64,000 nt of DNA from a virus. A program made the position numbers and the translations under genes. The notes beneath the pieces are model-generated. The model saw only the letters and a list, made by a program, of their open reading frames with translations, did not search any database and was not told the DNA's origin. Of this stretch, positions 35,422 through 47,400 are shown piece by piece. The stretch is taken from positions 1-64,000 of IMG/VR virus record IMGVR_UViG_3300042691_005081; one strand, written 5' to 3'. Numbering within the stretch: the first letter of the stretch is position 1; every line of letters starts with the position of its first letter.

Positions 35422-38400
35422 ATGCTTCAACCAGATAAAGAAAATTATATAAATAGAAAAGCAGTTTCTTTAGGTCTTCCAGTTACACCAATTGTTGGGG
35501 ATGTAGATTTTCAAAGAAATCAATCTGAACCAGGTCAAAGTATATCTGCCCTTGATATGTGGGATAGAGCATTAGCTACTCCTAGACATTTAGGTGTAGC
35601 AGATATTCCATTGTCTTCTTTTTATATAGGTAATAGATATAAACAAACTTTACCTGGAACAGACTATGAAGAGATGGCTGCTAGTGGTCAGAGTGCTGGT
35701 GAAAGATGGACCAATGGTTCATTAAAACTATTAGGTACTGCTGCTACTTCTTTTGTATCTGGTACTTTAGGACTTGTGAATGGTATAGGTGCATCTATTG
35801 CAGAACAAAGACTTGCTTCTTTGATTGATAATGATACTACAAGAAGAATGGATGAGGTAATGCGAAATATGGAAGATTTTGCTCCTAACTATTATTCACA
35901 TGAAGAACAAAATGCTGAGTGGTATTCTACAAAAAATATACTTACAGCAAATTTTTGGTCTGATAAAGTATTGAAAAATCTTGGATACTCTGTTGGAGCT
36001 ATAGGAGGTGGAGTTGCATGGGGATCTTTATTCAGATCTATTGGACTTACTAATAGATTAGTTCAAGCTGGTAGAGGAATGGAAGCTGCTACAGCTATTG
36101 AAACATCAATGTCTGCTGTACCAAACATGCAAAAGCTTAATGCATTTGAAAGTGCATTAAACTCTATGGCACAAAAATATATTAAGTCTCCAATATCTGC
36201 TGTATTAAAAGACTCTGATAGAATTCTTACATCTACTATGGGTACATTTGGTGAAGCTTCTATGGAAGGTCTTCAAGGAATGAATGAATATAGAAAAAGT
36301 GCTATAGAAGAATACAAAAAAATATATGGAGAAGAACCTACAGGAGCAGCATTAGATAAAATCAATGAGTCTGCTGATCAAGTTGGTATGTATATTTGGG
36401 GAGCTAACAGTCTTTTATTAACTGGTACAAACTACATTCAGTTACCAAAGATATTAGGAAGCTCAAGAAAAGCTGATAAAGCTTTAATCAATGAGATAAC
36501 AAAAGATGCTGAGACTGGTTTATATAAACAAGTAGTTCCAAAAACTACGTTTGGAAGACTTACACAAAGAGCTAAAGGATTAAGTCAAGTATTATTTGCT
36601 CCTTCAGAAGCATTTGAAGAAGGAATGCAGTCATCTATTCAAATAGGTGTAACTAATTACTTCCAACGTGCCCAAGAAAATAAACAAGATACTAAAGAAT
36701 TCCTAAGCACATTAAGTGGGGCTATGGGTAATGTATTTGGTGAAGGTATTTATGAAACATTAACTACTAAAGAAGGACTAGAAAGTATTCTTATTGGTGG
36801 TATATCAGGAGGAATTCAACAAGGTGGTATTGTTGGTACATACAAAAATAAACAAGGTAAAACAAGACTGGGTATTGGTAAATCAGGAGTAATAGGTGAA
36901 CAAGGTTTATTTGGCCTTGGTGGAGAAAGACAAGCTAATACTAAAGAGGCTATTGAAATTCTTAATAAAACAACTCTTGAGAAACAACTTAAAGATGGTG
37001 TTAAGTATTTAGGGATAGGGATAGGTTCTCAAAAATTAAGACAGGCTGCAATTGCTGGTAATGATGTGCTTTCTGAAAAAGATTATGAAGCTGATTTTAC
37101 ACTTTCTTATTTGATGCCTAGAATTAAGTATGGAAAAATTGATGCTGTAAAAGAAGAACTTGATCTGTATAGAAATCAAGCAATGGATGCAGAGGGGTTT
37201 AGAGAATTAGTAAGAGGAGGAATTGCTAATGAAAATGAAACCAATGCTCAATTTATAAATAGGATAGATAATTTACAGAAATTATCAAAAGATTTAGAAA
37301 TATTATATGATAAAATAAATGATAAATATGAAAATGAGCTTAATAGTAAAGGAGAAATTAAATATTCTAGTGATGTAATAGATAAACTTGTTTATGCTGC
37401 TTCAAAAATTAGAGATTATGACAAGCGTATACCAGAAGTAAATAATTCTATTATTGGTTCAGGTGTTAATTCACAATCTTTTTTAAATGCTTTATTGTTA
37501 GAAGAAAATCCTAATGTTAATGATATTAAAGATGCATTACTCACTATTGATACATTAGATATAACTGATGATGAAAAACAAGATTTTAAAAATAGTTTAT
37601 ATGATTTAGCAGAACTTTCTTTAAGAAGAAAAGAAATGATTAATCAATATAATAGTATATTAAATACACCAGAAAATTTCTTAGATAAAGAAGAACCATC
37701 TGTAGATAAAGATGGAAATATAATTCCTAAAGAAACCATTACAGTTAAAGTTAAAGATGGTAAAACAGGACAAGTAGTAGATAAAAAAATCGAAATAGGT
37801 ACTGAATATTTAGTAGGTAGAGTTGTTAAATATGATAAAGATGGGAATGAAGTTATTCAAGCTCCTACACTTAGTATACTAGCTGATAATGGTGATGGTA
37901 CATATAAAATTAAAGATGCTAATGGTATAAGAAATGTATCTGCACAAGTTCTTGAAGATTATCAATTATCTAAATTATCTGATATAACATCTGATAAAAA
38001 GAAAAACTATGTATATGTAAATAGAAATAATCTTTTTTCAAACAAATTAATAAAAGATATTAATGGTAATCCTGTTATAGGAAGACTTGAATACTCTTCT
38101 AATGAAGATAGACTTACATTTGTATATAAAAATGAAAAAGGAAAAGTTATAAGAAGAGAGGTTTATAATAATATGTTTAAAGCTAAAGAAGGTTTTAAAG
38201 AAGCTATTATTACACAAGTAGGACAAGTTACTGCTGAAGCTGCAAAAGCTACAGAAGAGTTTGTTAATGCTCCAACCACTATATCTCAAAGATTACAAAC
38301 ACGTAATAATATTATATTAAACTTATATGAAAAAAGTACAAAAAGATTAGATGAGATAACTAAAAAACTAAACACTAGTAAAGAAAGAGCAGAAAAAGCT

Positions 38401-41400
38401 GTTGAAGCATTAGAAGATCAACTTGCAAAAGAAAGTCTTACAAAAGCAGGAAAACCTAGAAAGAATCAAACTCCTGCAATGAAAAGGATAATTAATGAAC
38501 TATCTTCTTTAAGAGCTACATTAATTAAAGAAAATGAACAATTACAAAGTGAAAAAGAAGAATTAGAATCCAACATTCCATTTTTTAAAGATTTCTTAGA
38601 TAATCTTGAAACTCTTCCTGAATCAGGAAGAGAGATGATTAAATTATTAAAATCTGATATTAACACTCTTGAAGATTTAATTGATATAACTAATAAAGCT
38701 ATTAAAGATAATGATAGTTTATTAAAACAAATAGAAGATGCTTTAATGAAAGCTCTTAGTATATTTAATGATTATATTAAAAGACTTCAGGAAGATAATC
38801 CAGGTGTTCCATTATTTATAGATGATTTAAGAACCTACCTTGAAAATACATTAAAAGATAAAGGAATAGAAGAACTTAATAATATTTCTTCAGAGTTTTT
38901 AGCAAAAGCAGTAGAACTAGATTCCGATATAAATGACTTCTCACAAGAATTAAAAATACCTTCATTAAATAAAAAAGCAGAAGAACTTGTTAAAGACATT
39001 AAAGATTTAAAAGAAGGACTTGATAAACTTATTAGTGAACAAATAGCTAAGAGAGAAATATTAAATGCTTTTGAACAATTTGCAGAAGATGTAAAGAGAC
39101 AAGAAGAAGAAGCTAAACAAATGCAACGTAATGTAACATTAGGGCAAGAACTTCTTGGTACATTAACAGGTAGTGTTCAAAACTTCTTTGGCACAAAACC
39201 ATATGAACAAGAAGCTAAGAAAGATAAACTTGCTGTTGTAGGAAGTACTAAACCTACAACAGAAGATAGTGAAGAAAGACCTTTACCTAGTTATGCATCT
39301 AGAGTTAATCACTTTGGAGCTAGAGTGTCTGATATGGACAACGTAGATGATTTAAGAGGAACAATTGTAACAGCTGAAACAGAAGATCAAATACTTTCAG
39401 GACTAGTAGATAACTTCTTAAATGAAGACACAAGAGCAATTACTCCAGCTAGAAGAGAAGAGATTAAGAAAGAAGTTATATTCTTAGTTGTAACAGAGAA
39501 TGGACAACTTGTAGATAAAGATGGAAAACTTATTCCTGGAAAATCTGCTGAAGAAACACAGGAAGCTTATAACAAAAGACTTTATAATAATGCAATATTT
39601 CAAGTGTTTCCTTCTGCCAGTCTTACATCTAAGATAAAAGAAAAAGATGGAAAAGAAAAAACAGTTTCTATGTTTAGAGATACTGTTCCTGGATATGAAA
39701 GAGATAGTTTAAAAGAACAATACAAAGCATGGAGAACTACGCAATTAGCTAATAAAACATTAGATAAAAAAGGACAGAAGTTCAAAACATCTTTTGGTAA
39801 TTTAGAGTTTGTTAAGGTGTGGGATGATGCAAAGAAAGAATTTGTTAATAATACTGCTACAAGAACTTCTGCACAAGATGCTGGATTATTAGCTAAGGGT
39901 ATTCTTAACAGAGATGCTGTCATCACTGTTGCTACAACTAATGATGATAAGTCTGAAGGAAGTGTTTCTTTTAAATCTCCTAAAGGTAGAGTGTTTTTAC
40001 GTGTTCCTGGACAAGGACTTGTCAGATTACAGAATAAAAAATTCACTAAAGAAGAAGCAGAAACAATATTTAGTGCTATGTTAAACTTAGCAAAAAATGC
40101 TTCTGAAAATGGTTCATTATATGGTGGTGAAAAAGAAGAAGTTAATAAAAATATTTTAAACTGGTTAAAGAGTGTTGTATATTGGGGAATTGCTAAATAC
40201 CCTGATGGTACAAGAAAAGATGCTGGGTATAATAATATTTGGTTTGAAGATGTATTAATAGATGGTAAACAAGTTAAGAAGTTATTTTTATCTGGTTTAC
40301 AAAAAGAATCTCAAAAATATTTTGATTTTACACCTCAAGGTTTAACTAATAGTAAACAAGATATTCTTGGATTATTAACACAAATGTATGCTAATACAGA
40401 TGCTAAAAAAGTAAACATTGATAATTATAATGCTCCATACGATGAAATATTAAGATTTGATAATTTAGGAAATCCTGTTACAAGAACATGGCCTAATTAT
40501 CAAACATATTTATTATCTGCAAACATTGTAGATAAAGATGGAAATGTAATAGGTAAAAGAACAGGAAAAGAAATTCCTCTTACAACACAAGTTAGACCTC
40601 TTACATCACCAGAAGATACAAATAGAAAAGGAATATATTTCACATTAAACAGTTCAGTGGAATACACTGTACCTGCTGCTCCTGTAGTAGTTGCACCAGC
40701 ACCTGTTGTTTCTACACCAACTGCTCAAGCTCCTGTAGCTGCACCAGTTGCTAAACAGCAACAACCTACAGCTTCTGGGCAATATGATTTAAATGGAACA
40801 GCAGAAAATAGTATTACTATAGGTGGTGGCTCTGATGGTAAGGGTGGTACTAGAAAAATATATAATTTAACTTTTACATTTGATATTAGTAAAATATCCG
40901 ATTATTTAAAAGGATTAACAGATTTCACTAGTCTATATAATGATAAAGGTGTATTAACAACAGAGTTTTTAACTGTATTAAAAGAAAATAAAGCAGTAAC
41001 ATTTTCTGATGTAGAAGGAAATACAAATGGTATTATGCAGTTTAAAGCTGATGTACCTAATTCTTTTGAAGGTATTGCTTTAAATAAAATATTTGAAGCT
41101 GTTGCTCCACAAATTGTAGCAGAAATGATTCCTGTTCAACCAGCAATAGCTGATGAAGCTCCTGTAGTTGAAGAAGAAATAGTTACTCCTGAAGAAGTAA
41201 TATCAACAACTGAAGTTTCTGAAGATGAAATTAATATAGATGATTTAGATACTGATGATGTAGATCCAACTCAAATGAGGGTTGCTCAACTTATTGATAA
41301 ACTTGATCAATTTAAACCAGAACAATGGAGTAAAGTGGAAGAAGCAATACGTAAAATGCTCCCTAATATTCCTTTCTATAGAGTAAAAAATATAATTAAA

Positions 41401-44400
41401 GGTACTAATGGTAGACAAGCCTGGGGTATGCTTCATGATGCTGCTATATACGTATATGAAGGAGCAGAAGAAGGAACAGCTTATCATGAGGTGTTTGAAG
41501 CTGTATGGAAAATGTTTGCTGGACCAGCTCAGAAACAAGCTATAATTAATGAGTTTAAATCAAGAAAAGGATCTTTTACTGATAGAGAGTCTGGTAAAAT
41601 TATAGAATATAAAAACGCTACTGCATATCAAATCAAAGAACAACTTGCTGAAGAGTTTAGAGATGCAGTTCTTAATGATAAGTTAGGTAAACCATTAGAA
41701 TCAAAAACTTTAATAGGTAGATTGTTCTCTCAATTGATTGATGCCATTAAAGCTTTTTTTACAGGAGAGAATGCTCAACGTAATACTAAAGAGTTATTTA
41801 ATAATATTGGTAATGGCTATTATGCACAATTTAATCCTTATCAAACACAATTATCTTATGCTAATAGAGGCATAATAGATATTGAAAATGCTCAAGCTAA
41901 TGCTGACTCTGAAATGAGATCAACAACAATTCCTGAGATTGAAATGCATGATATTATTCAACACATGACATTCTTAACATTGACTAAACTATCTCTTAAT
42001 AACAAGAGTGTATTCACTGTTAATGAGCAAAAAGAATCTGAATTATATCCAGAACTTAAACTTAGTATATTAAAACTTCTTGCTAAACAAAACAAGTTAA
42101 TAGATAAATTAGTAGTAGATGGTAAAACAACATTAGAAAAAGCTACAAGATTAAAAAATAATAATAAAACTTTATCTAGTAATATTCAGAAAGAATGGGA
42201 AGAAATTAAAAAGAACCATAAGGCACATTTAAAAACATTTGATGTTCAGTTTGATGAGAATGATGAAGGATTATTAAATAGTGATGAAAATACTGGTAGA
42301 GGAGAGTTTGAGGCAGCTAATAAAATAGACTCATTTAGAAAAGCTAATGCTGCATTAAAACTTGTATTAAGTACACTTCCTGTTACACAAATAGTAGATG
42401 GGAGTATAAATTGGTTTCCTTCTTCTATAGGAGGAGTTACACTTATTCCTGCAGAACAAATACACATTGATTTAAAAAGTAAACTACATAGCTCTATGGA
42501 TATAGAAGACATGTTATTTGGTCTTAAAACAATGGCAGAAAACAATCCTAATTACAATGCTTTATTTAGAAGACTTACAGGTAATTCCGCTAGTGTAGGA
42601 CTGGATATTAACACTATTGAAGAACATGATTTTCAATTAGCAACAGCATTATGGAAATCTATTAGTATGCAGAATCCTGATGTTATCACTGTATTTTTAC
42701 AAGAAGATGGGGATGTAGTTGTTAGTAATTCTACACTTAGTAGTGCAGCTAAATCAGCTAAAAAAGAAATGATTAATGATATAATATCTACACTAAAAGC
42801 AGATCAATCTAAATATTTTAGATATGTACCAGCTACAGGTAGATATTATGCTAAAGATAACTTAAAGGCTCTTTCATTTGATGGTAGCACTTTAAAACCT
42901 TATATTGATTTTCTTAAATCTATTGGTATAAATTTTAATGAAAGAGAAATAGAAGATTTAAAACCAGACCAAATTACAGCATTTAAAAAATCAGTAAGTG
43001 ATATTAAAAATGAACTTTCTAAAGTTGGAGATACTAAAATAGTAAAAGATGCTAACAATAATGATGTTGAAGAGGATGGTGGTATAAGAACGATTAATAC
43101 TAAAACATTAAATATTGATGGAGACTTATTAAGACTTGCTATTGTAAAAGCTGTTATTGAAAATACAGAATTTCAATCTACATATTTTAATATTAATGGA
43201 GAACGTACACAATCATTTATTGGTACAAATCTTATTAGTGCATTACACAATACCCTATCTAAATTAAAGAATATAGAAGAATTACAAAATGATGCTAGAT
43301 ATAAAAGGTTTGCTTATTTAGCTGCAAACAATGATGTATTTGTACAAGGAAGTCAAGTATTAAAGAAAATGTTTGATATAGTGGGAGTAGATAGTACAGG
43401 TAAACGTAGAGCAGGTACAGAAGAAATATTAAAACCTGTTATTATAGATGGAATTGTAGATGAAGAAACTGGTAAAAAAAGAGAAGCTTCTAAAGTTACA
43501 TACAGACAAAGACTTATACAAGAAATAAATCTTAACCTATCTGGTATATTTATGAACCTTGTTCCTGGGGATGCTTCATTAGAACATGCTATTAGAATGT
43601 ATAATGCTAAAGATCCATTTGTATCAGAAGATGAACTATCTAATAAAAATTACTTAGACATATTCAAAGACTATTTTATTTCTGAAGTAGAACTTGTTAA
43701 AGAAAATAGAAATACAGCAAAGGATAATGGTAAAGATTTACGTTTCTTTAAAGCTATTCTAGGAGAAGAGATGCACAAGAAAATTGCTACTAGAATTAAA
43801 AAGGATACTGATGCTGCACAATTATATGAAGATAATAAACAAGCTATAAACTCTGCAGTAGAAGAATTTATTAAAAAAGAAACAGCAGATACAGAAGCTT
43901 TATTAAGAACTTATGATATTATAACAACAGAAGATAATGTAGTTAAAGTAGACAAAGTAGATTTATTTAAAAAAGGAGAAACAGTTACACAAGCTGGTTT
44001 AAATACAAAATTAAAAGCATTAACTATTAACTACATGATAGCTAACATAGAAATGCATAAAGTTTTATATTCAGATCCTTATCAATACAGTGATGAGCTT
44101 AAACGTATTAAAAACTTTACATCTCCTGGACAACCATTAGTTCCTAGTTCACAAGCAATAGATGCTAGACTTAATGAGATTTATAACAAAGGATTTAAAC
44201 CTGCTGACATTGGATATACAGATATGACTCAAGATCATTTTAGATCTATAGCTTTACAAGATGTATTAAGTACAAATGAAAATATTGGATATGATGTTCC
44301 TTATGAAGAAACAGATGGTGGAGGATTAATAACATTAAAAGGAGCTAGAATATTTGCTTTAAGAGCTGGTACATGGACTGCTAATAATGAGAAGCAATAT

Positions 44401-47400
44401 AGATTTGATGTAGCATTTGAAGAACTTGTTAAATCTGGTGCTGATGAAACTACTATTAAAAAATTCTTAAAAGGTAATCCAGGAATTAAAGATACATATA
44501 CACCTGTTAAACCTATTGTTAGAGGTAATAAAGAGAACGGTAGAAGTTATAATGATATTGTATTACATAAGTTTGCACTTGCCCCATTATCATTTAGAAT
44601 TCTTTATGAGTTAAATCCTAATTCTAATGCAATCAAGTTGTATAACAAGATGCAAAAAGAAAATATTGATTATGCTGTATTTGCTTCTGGTAGTAAAGTG
44701 GGAACAGAAAAAATATCTCCTTTGTATAATGCAAAAGGTGAGTTTGATAATACACCATTTGAAGATGCTAGAGAGAAAAAGGGTAATCTTCCAGATAATG
44801 TTAAAAGAGCTGTAACTAATATACCATTTACTATTGTAGCTGTACAGTCAGAAGTTCCTTCTAAAGATGCTCCAGTTGTTACACAGGGATCTCAGATTAC
44901 CAAACTTGCTACTATGGATTATTTAGAATCTGGTGTTCCTGTAGACTTTATGCCTGGTAAAGAATTTGAAGATAGATTCATTGAATGGTTAGCTCTTGAT
45001 GATAAATCAAGTTACAATGGTGGTAATAATATTTATAATGAAATTGTAAATAATCAAAAACTTTTAGAAGCTAGAATTGAAGATGGTATACAATCTTTAT
45101 ATAAGAAACTTGGTATTGTAGAAACTACAAATGATGAAGGAGATAAACAATGGGTAATAGAAGATAGAAATAAATTAGTTAACACTCTTACAGAAGAGAT
45201 TGGTAAAAGAGAGATCAATTATAACATTACAGATGCATTTGAAGGATTTGTGAAAGGTGATGTTATATTAGAAGCTACTCCTGTATATCAACAAGTAAGA
45301 AACATTCTTTATTCTATTGCTGATAAAACTATTGTACGTCCTAAAATATCAGGAGGTATGAAAGTGCAAGTATCTTCTGCATTATTAGAATCTGTAAGAG
45401 CAGAAGGAAAACCTGTATTAGATAGTAAAGGTAATCCAACATTTAATAAAGATGGTAGTCCTAAACTTACATATGAATCTAATGAACTAAAATTCTATAA
45501 GAATAAAGATGGTGAGAGAGTATGTGAGATAATGATTGGTAGATGGTTTAAATCTAATAAAACAAATGAAGAACTTATGGATTATTTTAACAATGATCCA
45601 GAAGGTAAAAAAGAACTTGCAGCTATTACAGGTGTAGCATTTCGTATTCCTACACAAAAACAAAACTCTATTGATGTATTCAAGATAAAACAATTCCTTC
45701 CTAAAGACTTTGGTGACTCAGTAATTATTCCTTCAGCTCTTGTTAAGAAAGCAGGATCGGATTTTGATATTGATAAATTATCTATTTATCTAAAAAACTT
45801 ATTTACAGAAAATTCTGGAAGATTAAAAAGAATTCCTTTTTATGGTATAGGAGAAGATGCTAAAAAAGAATTTGGAAAACTATATGATGTTGGATATTTT
45901 GATAAGTATATATCACAAATAAAAGATTCTCTATCTTTAGAAACTGCTGAAGATAGATTAATGGAAAGTATATTTCCTGAAGAATATTCTTTACAAAAAG
46001 AAAATATTATAGGTGAGTTATATAAAGCATCATTAGAAAATGCCTACATACAATCATTAGAAAATCTTATATCCCATCCATTAAACTATGATAACTTAGT
46101 TAAGCCTAATGATGCTGATCCATTAAAGAAACTATCAGAGGATATTCAAAAAGAGATGGGGTATGAAAAAGCAGATTTTGGTAATGTAGGTAATATGTTA
46201 AGTAGAGGATTTATGTCTAATTTAAGACAATCTTTTGTTGGTGGTAAAAAAGCATTAGGTATTGCTGCTCAAGGACAAACAGGACATGCTCAAAGACAGC
46301 GTAGTGTTACATATATAGATGTAGATAGACTAGAAGGAGATTTAATAAATGAGCAAGACAAAATTATTCTTGGTTACAAACCAAACTCTTCTTTGTTTGC
46401 TACAGATACAAACATTAACTTCCAAGAATATAATTCTGCAATTATAAATGGTGTACGTAGACCAATGCTTTCTTGGATTAAGAATAAAGCAGGTGAATAC
46501 ATATCAGATATTAATGGAATGTTTATTGATGGGTATGTAGATATTTCTAAAGGTGACTGGATTATAAAACTTGGAGCAACTACTAATGTAGCTTCTACAT
46601 GGTTGTTTCTTGCAGATTTAGGTGTTCCTATTAAAACTGTGGCTTATTTTATGAACCAACCTATTATCAAAGATTACTTACGTGCTATTGAAAATAAAGG
46701 ATATTCATGGTTGTACAATGATTCTATATTAGAAGACAAACTAGATGCTTATAATCCCAGCCCTAGTTTTTTAAAACAAGGTACATCTATAAAAGGTATT
46801 CCTTCAGAAACAGATTTATTTGAAATGCTTAAATATAATAACGCTGCTCCTAAAAAAGATATGTCAGATCTTCAAAAGCTACAACAACAATATATGTTAA
46901 AAGAGTTTTTGAAATATTCTAAAATAGCTTCTCATATGTTTAATATATCTCAAGCATCTAACTATGATACAGCTAATCTTAATGATCCATATTTAGTATT
47001 TAAGAAAATAATTCAATTAGAGAAAGCAAGGAAAACCATTATATCTTCTGTAGATGATATTATTTCAGGATCTTTTGTAAAAGAATTAAAAAATAAAATA
47101 TTTGATTATAGAGATGCATTCTCTGAAATATTAATGTCAGATAGAGGTAATGTTAGACAAGTGATGCAAAATGTTTTAGAGCCATATACAGATATGCCAG
47201 ATAGAGATTTTGTTAAACTCTCACAAAAAGCTGTAAATGATCTTTTTGATTGGGCAGTACAAACAAATTCAAATGTTAATACAAAAATTTCTTCTATATT
47301 ACTAGGAACAGAAACAGAAAAATCTGCAGCTGAACAAATCATTGACTATAGAGATTCTATATTAGGTAATCCTGTAAAAGGAATAGCTCCTAAGCCAGAA

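Noticed and set aside
39600-40046. Minus-strand ORF of 148 residues inside the giant polymerase gene
   Set aside because: It lies wholly within a coding region on the opposite strand, and no promoter or start signal is visible; all other genes are on the + strand.
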